Source: a virus. From it: a stretch of 25,926 bases of DNA. Shown here one piece after another: positions 1-5,862 of the stretch. Position 1 is the stretch's first letter; every line of letters starts with the position of its first letter. Where the stretch lies: positions 1 through 25,926 of the IMG/VR virus record IMGVR_UViG_3300027779_000143. The stretch is one strand, 5' to 3'. The notes beneath the pieces are model-generated. The model was not told where the DNA came from, did no database searches, and was given only the letters and a program-made list of their open reading frames with translations. A program made the translations under genes and the position numbers.

Positions 1-2
1 AT

Positions 3-611
3 GCGCTATACTTTTATGATGATTCTTGGAATGTAACTTACACAGGCGATGGAACTTCAGGCGTTTACATATGGGGCGCACAAGCAGAAGCCTTATCCTA
101 CCCTACATCATACATCCCAACTAATGGAAGCTCACAAACAAGAGCTGCTGAAACTTGCTTTGGTGCTGGAACATCCTCTACGTTTAATTCTGCAGAAGGT
201 GTGTTGTATGCAGAGATAAGTGCTTTAGCTGATGATGGAACTTCGAGAACTATATCAATAAATAACACAGCATCAAATAGAGTTTTTTTACAGTTTAGAG
301 CAACAAGCAATCAAGTTTTAAGTGGCATTGTTAAAGATGGTGTTGTACAAGGAAGCACAATGCCTTTTTCAATATCTCAAACCTCTAATATCAAATTAGC
401 TGTTAAATATAAATTAAATGATTTTGCTTTTTGGGTTAATGGAGTTGAGGTAGGCACATCAACAGGAAATGTGTTTCCAAATGGCACTTTAAATGATTTA
501 AGTTTTGATAGTGGTGATGGAGCAGAAGACTTCTACGGAAAATGCAAAACAGTAGCAGTATATAACGAAGCATTAACAGATGCACAATTACAAACATTAA
601 CAACTTTATAA
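3..611 (+). CDS. Tail fibre / lectin-like tail protein, C-terminal part (5' truncated)
   Basis: The reading frame is already open at base 3 and continues upstream of the window, so only the last 202 codons are seen. An early stretch reads VYIWGAQAEALSYPTSYIPT and then SQTRAAE. This is the signature that often precedes a LamG/concanavalin-like carbohydrate-binding domain in phage fibre and head-spike proteins. The rest is beta-strand rich, with DDGTSRTISINN, KLAVKYKLNDFAFWVNG and a closing YNEALTDAQLQTL, which is typical of LamG-like folds. A role in attachment to host surface glycans is inferred. It lies one base before the next gene and upstream of the lysis genes, as expected for a late tail gene. 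The family call is fairly safe; the receptor is unknown. The methionine codon at base 201 is internal and is not the start. Confidence 0.75.
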   Translation, partial: ALYFYDDSWNVTYTGDGTSGVYIWGAQAEALSYPTSYIPTNGSSQTRAAETCFGAGTSSTFNSAEGVLYAEISALADDGTSRTISINNTASNRVFLQFRATSNQVLSGIVKDGVVQGSTMPFSISQTSNIKLAVKYKLNDFAFWVNGVEVGTSTGNVFPNGTLNDLSFDSGDGAEDFYGKCKTVAVYNEALTDAQLQTLTTL

Positions 612-612
612 T

Positions 613-972
613 ATGAAAATTTCAAAATATGAATTCAATGATGAAGCAAGTGCTTTATCTAAAATAGCTTCTTTACCACACGCAACTGATGAAGATGGTA
701 ATGACTACCCTACTCACAAACATACTATCGTAAAGCTTGGCTTTATAGTATTAGAGCAAGCGGAATACAATGAAGAAGGAGAAGAAACTAAAGCGCCAGT
801 ATTATCAGACAAATATTCTGTTGATGTACTATGGAAAGATTTAGAAGAAACCGATGAAGAAGGTAATGTAACGATTGACCATCCTTATGGCTGGAAGTCT
901 AAAGCTATTGATTTAGAAGATGAAGGAGTTCATGGATTCTTTGGGGTTTCTTACCAAGATAATAAAATGTAA
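613..972 (+). CDS. Conserved flavophage protein, cassette copy A1
   Basis: 119 aa, acidic, starting 1 nt after the tail-fibre stop. No enzymatic motif is visible. The C-terminal third has a block SVDVLWKD, then HPYGWKSKAI, then EGVHGFFGVSY. A diverged version of this block recurs in the gene at 1102-1383 (VDVLWHD ... WLEYEV ... GEGCHQFRGYKY). Each copy is followed by a near-identical 43-aa gene, so this is the first half of a duplicated two-gene cassette. I associate this short family with the tail-fibre/lysis junction of flavobacterial phages, where its function is not known to me. A structural or tail-fibre accessory role is only a guess from position. Confidence 0.7.
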   Translation: MKISKYEFNDEASALSKIASLPHATDEDGNDYPTHKHTIVKLGFIVLEQAEYNEEGEETKAPVLSDKYSVDVLWKDLEETDEEGNVTIDHPYGWKSKAIDLEDEGVHGFFGVSYQDNKM

Positions 973-973
973 G

Positions 974-1105
974 ATGCCGATACCAAAGCCTAAACCAGCA
1001 GAAAAGCAAAGCGATTATATGATTAGATGTGTGCCTATGCTTACGCCTTATCACAAGAAAGATCAAGCTATTGCGATTTGTTATAATAGATTTAGAAAAA
1101 AATGA
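974..1105 (+). CDS. Small Cys-containing phage protein, cassette copy B1
   Basis: 43 aa beginning MPIPKPKPAEKQSDYMIRC and ending AIAICYNRFRKK. I chose the ATG at 974, one base after the previous stop; an upstream in-frame ATG at 920 would overlap that gene by 53 nt. The pattern (Pro/Lys-rich start, SDYMIRC, then AxxICYNRF near the end) matches a family of tiny phage proteins. In other phages a similar segment (D-F-I-S-R-C ... A-x-C-Y-x-x-W) occurs alone or attached to head-maturation proteins. Two cysteines about 18 residues apart are conserved in both copies here. The stop overlaps the next start as ATGA. Function unknown; the copy at 1370-1501 differs at only two residues. Confidence 0.75.
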   Translation: MPIPKPKPAEKQSDYMIRCVPMLTPYHKKDQAIAICYNRFRKK

Positions 1106-1383
1106 TTCAAGACCAAAAGAAGATGAAAGTAGTAAAGAAAAAAAGTAAAAAGAAAGCTGTAAGAGTGGGGAAATACGTTTTCCCTACTCAAGCATTAGCA
1201 AAAAAGTTTATTGATAAACAAGCTGATTCTGAAAATTTAATTGCTAGACTAGGGCTTAGAAACTCTGGTTTTTTAGTAGATGTGCTTTGGCATGATGAAT
1301 CTGAAGATTGGCTAGAATATGAAGTAAAAGTAAAAGGAGAAGGGTGTCATCAATTTAGAGGATATAAGTATGCCAATTCCTAA
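1102..1383 (+). CDS. Conserved flavophage protein, cassette copy A2 (diverged)
   Basis: 93 aa, overlapping the upstream gene by 4 nt (ATGA), which suggests coupled translation. An alternative start is the ATG eight codons in (MKVVKKKSKK). The N-terminus is strongly basic (KKMKVVKKKSKKKAVRVGKY). The C-terminus (FLVDVLWHD ... EGCHQFRGYKY) resembles the end of the 613-972 protein, so the two look like paralogues whose N-termini differ. The 3' end overlaps the following small gene by 14 nt. No catalytic motif is seen and the function is unknown. Confidence 0.7.
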   Translation: MIQDQKKMKVVKKKSKKKAVRVGKYVFPTQALAKKFIDKQADSENLIARLGLRNSGFLVDVLWHDESEDWLEYEVKVKGEGCHQFRGYKYANS

Positions 1384-1501
1384 ACCTAAACCAGCAGAGA
1401 AGCAGTCAGATTATATGATTAGATGTGTGCCTATGCTTACGCCTTATCATGATAAAGACCAAGCTATTGCAATATGCTATAATAGATTTAAAAAAAAATA
1501 A
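1370..1501 (+). CDS. Small Cys-containing phage protein, cassette copy B2
   Basis: 43 aa, 41 of 43 residues identical to the protein at 974-1105 (K28 becomes D, R41 becomes K). The start ATG lies inside the 3' end of the preceding gene and the stop is at 1499-1501. The DNA is also close to the first copy, including a run of about 40 identical bases from SDYMIRC to the TPYH codons, while synonymous sites elsewhere have drifted. The duplication is therefore fairly recent or the protein is kept under strong purifying selection. Function unknown, as for copy B1. Confidence 0.75.
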   Translation: MPIPKPKPAEKQSDYMIRCVPMLTPYHDKDQAIAICYNRFKKK

Positions 1502-1502
1502 A

Positions 1503-1652
1503 ATGATAGCAGATTACAAAGTTTTATTTATAAACGCTTCAAGCTTTGGTATATCCATGACAGACATTGACATAGGCTTAAAAATTTTTCTTCTACTTAT
1601 CACGATTTTTTATACACTTCAAAAATGGTGGATAATGAATAAAAAAAAATAA
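1503..1652 (+). CDS. Small single-pass membrane protein of the lysis region (holin/spanin-like?)
   Basis: 49 aa, start chosen at the ATG just after the preceding stop; an earlier in-frame start at 1425 would lie inside that gene. Residues 20-42 or so (MTDIDIGLKIFLLLITIFYTLQKWW) form one hydrophobic segment, followed by a short basic tail MNKKK. The stop overlaps the endolysin start (TAATG). Small one-TM proteins next to the endolysin are usual in flavobacterial phages and may act as holin, antiholin or pinholin. The sequence alone cannot separate these, and a second, larger holin candidate lies at 2205-2639. Confidence 0.65.
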   Translation: MIADYKVLFINASSFGISMTDIDIGLKIFLLLITIFYTLQKWWIMNKKK

Positions 1653-2065
1653 TGACAAAAAACTTTAGTAAATCTGAGTTTGATTGTAATGACGAAAGCG
1701 AAATGCCGTTAGATGTTTTTTATAATATAGTTAAAGTAGCAAATCAATTACAAACATTAAGAGACTATATAGGTAAGCCAATAAAAATTAATAGTGCTTA
1801 CAGATCAGAAGCTTACAACGCTAAAATAGGGGGCGCTCATAAAATTGATTTAAAGTCAGGAAAACGTATTGAGACCAGTCAGCATTGCTTTGGCAAAGCG
1901 GCTGATATAGTTATAAAAGGCATGACTCCGATGGAGGTTTATATAACACTAGAACTTCTAATTGAAAAGGGAGAAATATTACAAGGAGGGCTTGGAATGT
2001 ACAATTCTTTTGTTCATTATGATATAAGAGGCACTAAAGCACGGTGGAATAATCAAAAAAAATAA
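1652..2065 (+). CDS. Endolysin, Peptidase_M15_3-type zinc D-Ala-D-Ala peptidase
   Basis: 137 aa. Motifs in order: a preceding helix (QLQTLRDYIGKPIKI), SAYRS at residues 48-52, GKAAD at 81-85 and FVHYDIRG around 120-127. H78, D85 and H122 fit the zinc ligands of the M15/VanY-like fold (HxxxxxxD ... H). Proteins of this length and order are common peptidoglycan-cleaving endolysins in Bacteroidota phages, where they would cut the peptide cross-links at lysis. There is no signal peptide, so export would need a holin, and two membrane-protein candidates flank it. A Lys/Asp-rich insert (residues 62-75) separates the GGA turn from the H78 motif, a mild oddity. The start overlaps the upstream stop. 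Confidence 0.88.
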   Translation: MTKNFSKSEFDCNDESEMPLDVFYNIVKVANQLQTLRDYIGKPIKINSAYRSEAYNAKIGGAHKIDLKSGKRIETSQHCFGKAADIVIKGMTPMEVYITLELLIEKGEILQGGLGMYNSFVHYDIRGTKARWNNQKK

Positions 2066-2068
2066 ATT

Positions 2069-2221
2069 ATGATAATAGAATTTAGCAATTTAATTCAAAG
2101 AGGATTATTATTCGGATGGGAATATTATCCAGCATTAGATAAAGACGATCACAAAGAAATAAAAGTTTATTTAATAGTAGTTTGTTTACATTTTAAATGG
2201 GTATATGGCAAAGAAGTTTAA
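2069..2221 (+). CDS. Small conserved phage protein between endolysin and holin
   Basis: 50 aa, translated from the ATG at 2069 (MIIEFSNLIQRGLLFGWEYY) to a stop at 2219-2221, overlapping the holin gene by 17 nt. It contains GLLFGWEYYPALDKDD and then IKVYLIVVCLHFKWVYG, a mildly hydrophobic segment. The layout of an LxxGxxY-like N-terminal part, a DDH/K turn and a hydrophobic C-terminal strand is one I associate with tiny flavophage proteins of the lysis region. No function can be assigned. It fills what would otherwise be a 140-nt gap, and its overlap with the holin start supports a real, translationally coupled gene. Confidence 0.55.
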   Translation: MIIEFSNLIQRGLLFGWEYYPALDKDDHKEIKVYLIVVCLHFKWVYGKEV

Positions 2222-2639
2222 AGATACTAAGGTTGGGAAATTTTTAGCTTCCAATGGCTCCTCTATTGTTGACACTTTAGGAACTGTTTTGCCAGATGCT
2301 GGATTGTTAGGCGTGGTTAAAAACCTTATTGAAAAGCAACCAATGCCAATCAAAGATAAAGAGATGGCACTTCGTTTATTGGATCAAGATATAACTGAAA
2401 TGCAAGAGGTTACAAAACGATGGAGTTCAGACCTTGCTAGTGATAATAAACTTTCAAAGAATGTAAGACCACTTACTTTAATCTTTATGACAGTAAGTTT
2501 AATTCTATTTATATTATTAGATTCTACTTTTCAAGATTTTAACTTTGAAGAAGTACATATAGAAACATTAAAACAGCTTTGCTCCGTTGTGTTTATAGCA
2601 TACTTCGGCGGAAGGAGTTATGAAAAAACCAGAAAATAA
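2205..2639 (+). CDS. Holin, GTA_holin_3TM-like family
   Basis: 144 aa. The middle reads VTKRWSSDLASDNKLSKNVRP, the hallmark segment of the gene-transfer-agent/phage holin family (W.aD..sds.lsk.vRP). It is followed by a TM helix (LTLIFMTVSLILFILLD, about residues 90-107) and a second hydrophobic segment (LCSVVFIAYFGGRSYEK, about 124-140). The N-terminus has an amphipathic part, GSSIVDTLGTVLPDAGLLGVV, which may associate with the membrane. It would permeabilise the inner membrane at lysis and release the M15 endolysin. The end overlaps the next gene by 20 nt. Confidence 0.85.
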   Translation: MAKKFKDTKVGKFLASNGSSIVDTLGTVLPDAGLLGVVKNLIEKQPMPIKDKEMALRLLDQDITEMQEVTKRWSSDLASDNKLSKNVRPLTLIFMTVSLILFILLDSTFQDFNFEEVHIETLKQLCSVVFIAYFGGRSYEKTRK

Positions 2640-3384
2640 GGACACTTTCTCTTATTCCCGTACATATAGTATGGAAGAAGCACGACCAAGATTAAAAGGC
2701 AATAAACTTACTGCCTTTAAACACATCACAAAAAAAGAGCGTAGAATATTAATAATCGGAGATTTACATGAGCCGTTTTGTTTAGATGGTTATTTAGATT
2801 TTTGCAAAGAAACATATGCTAATTATAATTGTAACCAAATTATTTTTATTGGAGATATTATCGATGCACACGGCTGGAGTTACCATGAACATGATCCAGA
2901 CGGCATGAGTGCTGGAGATGAACTCTCTTTAGCTATAAAGCGAGTTGCTAAATGGTATCAAGCTTTTCCAAAAGCAGATGTTTGCATTGGTAATCATGAT
3001 CGTTTAGCATCTCGTAAAGCATTTTCAGGTGGTGTTCCTAAAGCATGGATCAAAGGATATAACGATGTGTTAAAAACTCCTAAATGGAATTGGGTAGAAA
3101 ATGTTACTTATGACAATGTCTGCTACGAACATGGCGAGGGTGGTGATGCATACAGAAAAGCTCAACAAAACATGCAAAGCTCAGTTTGTGGCCATACACA
3201 TACAAAAGCTGGCGTTCAGTTCTACGTTGGAAAATGCTATAAAGTATTTGGAATGCAAATTGGATGTGGTGTAAATGAGAAATCTTATGCGGCAGCTTAT
3301 GCTAGGAATTTTAAACGTCAAGCCATTGGCGTAGGCGTAGTTCTTGGCGGAAATACTGCAATAAACGTATTAATGGATTTATAG
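2620..3384 (+). CDS. Calcineurin-like metallophosphoesterase
   Basis: 254 aa with the complete metallophosphoesterase motif series: GDLHEPF (47-53), GDIID (78-82), GNHDR (124-128), EHGEGG (170-175) and GHTHT (191-195). These supply the di-metal ligands and the catalytic histidine. The substrate is not predictable; phage members of the superfamily include phosphodiesterases, nucleotide phosphatases and polynucleotide phosphatases. It sits after the holin (20-nt overlap) and before attP, at the edge of the lysogeny module. It could therefore be a late protein or an accessory gene active in the lysogen. The N-terminal 40 residues are basic and not part of the core fold. Superfamily call is secure, role open. 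Confidence 0.9.
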   Translation: MKKPENKDTFSYSRTYSMEEARPRLKGNKLTAFKHITKKERRILIIGDLHEPFCLDGYLDFCKETYANYNCNQIIFIGDIIDAHGWSYHEHDPDGMSAGDELSLAIKRVAKWYQAFPKADVCIGNHDRLASRKAFSGGVPKAWIKGYNDVLKTPKWNWVENVTYDNVCYEHGEGGDAYRKAQQNMQSSVCGHTHTKAGVQFYVGKCYKVFGMQIGCGVNEKSYAAAYARNFKRQAIGVGVVLGGNTAINVLMDL

Positions 3385-3396
3385 GCTTAAAAACAG

Positions 3397-3409
3397 CTTA
3401 AATAATCGT
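3397..3409 (+). repeat. 13-bp direct repeat CTTAAATAATCGT, copy 1
   Basis: CTTAAATAATCGT occurs here and again at 3468-3480, where its final T is the first base of the tRNA-derived core. Copy 1 is followed after three bases by the left 12-bp arm repeats. An accessory-protein site (excisionase or host factor) or a trace of an earlier crossover is possible. Confidence 0.6.
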
Positions 3410-3412
3410 AAA

Positions 3413-3433
3413 CATTCTACTATATATTCTACT
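3413..3433 (+). repeat. Left arm-type integrase sites (2 copies, 12-bp period)
   Basis: CATTCTACT at 3413-3421 and TATTCTACT at 3425-3433, spaced 12 bp. The same word recurs three times with the same period on the other side of the core (3613-3645). Short direct repeats flanking a tRNA-derived core next to a tyrosine integrase are the expected layout of arm-type sites bound by the integrase N-terminal domain. Confidence 0.65.
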
Positions 3434-3437
3434 GAAC

Positions 3438-3467
3438 AAAAAAATCCCACCTTTAACAGATAGGATT
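3438..3467 (-). terminator. Rho-independent terminator on the minus strand, just beyond the tRNA 3' end
   Basis: Read on the minus strand there is a 9-bp stem (AATCCTATC with GGTGGGATT, two G-T pairs), a 7-nt loop (TGTTAAA) and a run of T (plus-strand A-run 3438-3444). It begins 12 nt past the tRNA 3' end of the att core on the same strand. After integration it would end transcription of the host tRNA gene rebuilt by the phage. It could equally stop leftward transcription into the lysis genes. Confidence 0.7.
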
Positions 3468-3480
3468 CTTAAATAATCGT
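3468..3480 (+). repeat. 13-bp direct repeat CTTAAATAATCGT, copy 2 abutting the att core
   Basis: Exact second copy of the 13-mer at 3397-3409, placed directly against the tRNA 3' end. See copy 1 for possible roles. Confidence 0.6.
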
Positions 3481-3505
3481 GGAGAGACAGGGACTTGAAC
3501 CCCTG
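3480..3505 (-). other. attP: attP core: 3' end of a tRNA gene (T-arm and acceptor strand)
   Basis: On the minus strand the segment reads as a T-arm with the invariant GTTCAAGTCC loop, then TCTCTCC and the discriminator A. That is the 3' end of a tRNA whose 5' acceptor strand should be GGAGAGA. No D-arm or anticodon arm precedes it, so it is not a whole tRNA gene. The T-stem pairs well only near the loop, with an extra G, so identity with the host tRNA may end there. It lies 150 bp from the integrase start and between two sets of arm repeats. The frame open across it at 3479-3667 is read here as a by-product. Confidence 0.8.
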
Positions 3506-3570
3506 AATTCTCGTTTTCTTCTTAATAACCTTAAAGCTTCAGAAAAATACAGTAAACTAAAGTTTAATTA

Positions 3571-3601
3571 TTTGTCTAATTGTAATTTTTTGTTACATTT
3601 G
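3571..3601 (+). promoter_or_regulatory. Bacteroidota-type promoter of the integrase gene
   Basis: TTTG at 3571-3574, a 19-bp spacer and TACATTTG at 3594-3601 match the Bacteroidota -33 TTTG / -7 TAnnTTTG consensus in sequence and spacing. It lies 53 nt before the integrase ATG. The right arm repeats (3613-3645) would lie in the 5' leader, so integrase bound there could repress its own gene. Confidence 0.65.
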
Positions 3602-3612
3602 AACCAAAAAAC

Positions 3613-3645
3613 CATTCTACTAACCATTCTACTAATCATTCTACT
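3613..3645 (+). repeat. Right arm-type integrase sites (3 copies, 12-bp period)
   Basis: CATTCTACT at 3613-3621, 3625-3633 and 3637-3645, exact and 12 bp apart, ending 9 nt before the integrase ATG. Together with the left pair these make five sites around the core, which supports a complete attP and not a half-site. Confidence 0.7.
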
Positions 3646-3654
3646 GTCTAAACT

Positions 3655-4848
3655 ATGTTTTATTTAAAAGAACCTAAGTCAAAGAACAAATCGTTAATTA
3701 TTGTGAAATATTATGTCGGCAAAGATAAAAAATATTTTCAATTATCGACAAATATAAAAATAAATCCTAAAAATTGGGATAAAAAAACCAGAAGTCCTAT
3801 AAGAAAGCGTGGTGGTGGTGGTATTGAGTCTTTAAATATCATTGATAAGCTTAATGAGATTAATAAAAAAATCAATATTGTTAGAAGTAAACATGGAAAA
3901 GAATTAACTGTTGGCGATTTAAAGCTAGTCTTTCAAATAAAGAAAGATAGACATGTTTACGCTTTAGATTATTTAGAAGAATTTATTGAAGAAAGAATAA
4001 AAGTCGGTGAAGTTGCTGAAGATTCAATATACAAACATAAAATATTATATAAAAAAATCATGGATTTTGAAGCAGAGACTGAAAGAAATTATAAACTTTC
4101 AGAATTAAAGGCTGATTTCTTTATGAACTTTATAATCTTTTTAAGAGAAAAACACAATTTATTTGACAATACATTATATCGATATATAGGTTTTTTTAAA
4201 ACCTTTCTTAGATGGTGTTTAAAAAAAGGCTACTCCCCTCCTATGGATTTTGTAGATGTACATATTAAAAAGAAAGAAGCGGATGCTGTTGCGCTTTCTC
4301 GTGATGAAGTTATTTTAATTGAGAATGCTAAACTTACAGGCGCAAAAGATAAAGCAAGAGACTTGTTCTTAATAGGAATTTATTCAGGTCAGCGTTGGAG
4401 TGATTACAGCGTTTTTGAAAAAGCAGACGTAAGAGATAACTTAATTTACAAAGTCGCTAAAAAAACTGGTGCAATGAGTTTTATTCCATTAACAGATAAT
4501 TTAAAAAGGGTACTTGACAAATATGAATGGGTTTTACCTAAGATAAGTTCACAGAAATTTAATAAACATATTCAAAAGATATGTAAAAAGTTAAAAATTA
4601 ATGAAGACATTAAATTTACTTACACGAAAGGTAATCAGCGTAAAATAGAGATAAAACAAAAATGGGAAAAAATATCTTCACACACTGCAAGACGTACGTA
4701 TATAACAAGGGCGGCAGAAGATGGTGTTGCTGATCATTTAATAATGGCGGTTTGTGGTATAAGAGATCCAAAAACTCTTAATAAGTATAAGAAAATAAAT
4801 AAAGAAGTACTTTTTGAAAGTACTAAAGGGATGTTCTTGCCTTCTTAA
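3655..4848 (+). CDS. int: Tyrosine-family site-specific integrase
   Basis: 397 aa. An N-terminal arm-binding-like domain (residues 1-95, including KINPKNWDKKTRSP, typical of Bacteroidota integrases) is followed by a SAM-like core-binding domain (about 100-205) and the catalytic domain. Catalytic candidates: R247 in SGQRWSD, K269/K270 in KVAKKTG, H343 and R346 in SSHTARRTY, and nucleophile Y378 in LNKYKKI. The position nine residues before Y378, normally His or Trp, is Ile369 (VCGIRDPKT in place of the usual GH), a departure from consensus. It acts on the adjacent attP and the host tRNA. The start at 3655 leaves the arm repeats and promoter upstream. The 3' end overlaps a convergent minus-strand gene by 26 nt. 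Confidence 0.93.
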   Translation: MFYLKEPKSKNKSLIIVKYYVGKDKKYFQLSTNIKINPKNWDKKTRSPIRKRGGGGIESLNIIDKLNEINKKINIVRSKHGKELTVGDLKLVFQIKKDRHVYALDYLEEFIEERIKVGEVAEDSIYKHKILYKKIMDFEAETERNYKLSELKADFFMNFIIFLREKHNLFDNTLYRYIGFFKTFLRWCLKKGYSPPMDFVDVHIKKKEADAVALSRDEVILIENAKLTGAKDKARDLFLIGIYSGQRWSDYSVFEKADVRDNLIYKVAKKTGAMSFIPLTDNLKRVLDKYEWVLPKISSQKFNKHIQKICKKLKINEDIKFTYTKGNQRKIEIKQKWEKISSHTARRTYITRAAEDGVADHLIMAVCGIRDPKTLNKYKKINKEVLFESTKGMFLPS

Positions 4849-5035
4849 TTCTTTTAATATTCTTTGCACGTTCTATAATTTCGTTTTCTTCATGTGATTT
4901 GAAAAAAGTTTTAATAAGGTTATTTTTAAAGGAATTTATATAATCTTTATATATTTTTTTCTTTTCTTTTTTATTAAAATCTATCTCATTAATTATAACA
5001 TCTTTAATTAATTTTGTGTGTTCATTTTGCTTCAT
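4823..5035 (-). CDS. Small basic hypothetical protein downstream of the repressor
   Basis: 70 aa, highly charged and rich in Lys, Asn and Ile (MKQNEHTKLIKDVIINEID ... RAKNIKRIKKARTSL), predicted mostly helical. It is on the same strand as the repressor, 73 nt downstream of it, and could share its transcript, which would make it a lysogeny-expressed gene. The last 26 nt overlap the end of the integrase gene, where a perfect 8-bp inverted repeat lies (4806-4824). A short GC-rich stretch precedes it (minus strand, about 5050-5070). No family recognised. It could be a real small gene or chance; position and length favour a gene. Confidence 0.5.
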   Translation of the reverse strand: MKQNEHTKLIKDVIINEIDFNKKEKKKIYKDYINSFKNNLIKTFFKSHEENEIIERAKNIKRIKKARTSL

Positions 5036-5108
5036 GTAAATGTCTTTTTTTTCGGAGCTTGCCGCCCCTTGTTTCTTTAAGTTTATTTAAAATTAATTAA
5101 GTTTTCTT

Positions 5109-5759
5109 TTATCTGGGGGTAAGCTTTTTGATTTGTTTTGCTTTCTTTTTCTTCATTTTGTCTAATTCAAAGTTTGCAGCCATGAAAGTTTTAATATCTT
5201 CTAAATCAGTTTCTAGCGTTTGAATTTTCTTTAAGCCTTCTAATAGTAACTCTTTTTGTTCTTTATTTTGTTCGCTCCAGTATTCATTACTTTTATCAAA
5301 TTTTTCTACTAAACCTTGAAAGCCTTTTAAAATAATTTCTATGTTTTTAGAATAATTAGAATTGTTAGACTTTGTAACGGAGTCATAATAATCCCGATCA
5401 TCACTCATTTTCTTGTCTAAAATAGCTGTATAATGTTTATTATTAATATCCAACTGACTAATCACTTGTTTAGCGGTTACAGTAAGGTCATCATTACCAG
5501 ACATAGACATTGGCAAGCCTTTAACTCTGCTGGTTTCAGTTTTAGTCATTTCTCCTTCGCCATTAATTAACCATTGATAATTAACTTCTGGAAACCCTTT
5601 TAAAATCCTACCAAATGTCTTACTACTTGGCTTTCTGTTTTCACTAATGATTTTTGATATAGTTGTTTGAGAGCTTAAACCAATTTTTCTACAAAATTCG
5701 ATAATTGTCAGCTCGTTTTCAGCTAAAATTCGACTTACTCTTTCGCTAAAATTCGACAT
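5109..5759 (-). CDS. CI-like phage repressor (HTH plus coiled-coil C-terminus)
   Basis: 216 aa. Residues 5-60 form an HTH_3-like domain (FSERVSRILAENELTIIEFCRKIG, then TTISKIISENRKPSSKTFGRIL). After it comes YQWLINGEGEM, the short 'WLLTGEGEM'-type linker typical of Bacteroidota phage repressors. There is no S24/LexA-type peptidase Ser-Lys dyad, so induction would not be by classical self-cleavage. The C-terminal half (about 120-205) is Leu/Lys/Glu-rich and probably a coiled coil for oligomerisation. It is transcribed divergently from the early operon across a 103-bp control region with inverted repeats. Expected role: maintaining lysogeny by blocking the rightward promoter. Confidence 0.85.
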   Translation of the reverse strand: MSNFSERVSRILAENELTIIEFCRKIGLSSQTTISKIISENRKPSSKTFGRILKGFPEVNYQWLINGEGEMTKTETSRVKGLPMSMSGNDDLTVTAKQVISQLDINNKHYTAILDKKMSDDRDYYDSVTKSNNSNYSKNIEIILKGFQGLVEKFDKSNEYWSEQNKEQKELLLEGLKKIQTLETDLEDIKTFMAANFELDKMKKKKAKQIKKLTPR

Positions 5760-5862
5760 AATTGTTTTTTTTTAATTGTTTTTATTTTTTTAATTGGACA
5801 TAATAGTGTATATTTGTCCGTATAAGTGCATAATTGGTGATATAATCAATTAATAATATACG
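5760..5862. promoter_or_regulatory. Divergent immunity control region with operator-like inverted repeats
   Basis: The 103 bp separate the repressor (minus) and the early operon (plus). One inverted repeat has arms GGACA (5796-5800) and TGTCC (5815-5819); a second has AATTG (5832-5836) and CAATT (5847-5851). A -7 element TATATTTG (5809-5816) fits TAnnTTTG and overlaps the right arm of the first repeat, so repressor binding there would block rightward transcription. No good -33 TTG lies 19 bp upstream (the site is T-rich). No clear leftward promoter was found. Confidence 0.6.

Noticed and set aside
3480-3560. A whole tRNA gene on the minus strand
   Set aside because: Only T-arm and 3' acceptor strand are present; upstream sequence on that strand forms no anticodon or D arm.
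3479-3667. A 62-codon open frame across the att core, starting MERQGLEPLNSRF
   Set aside because: Its first codons are the antisense of a tRNA T-arm and acceptor stem, and the rest covers the integrase promoter and arm repeats. Such frames arise by chance at tRNA ends.
4806-4824. Perfect 8-bp inverted repeat AGTACTTT-TTG-AAAGTACT as a bidirectional terminator
   Set aside because: It lies inside integrase codons before the stop and has no T-run on either strand; probably chance, though it sits at a convergent gene end.
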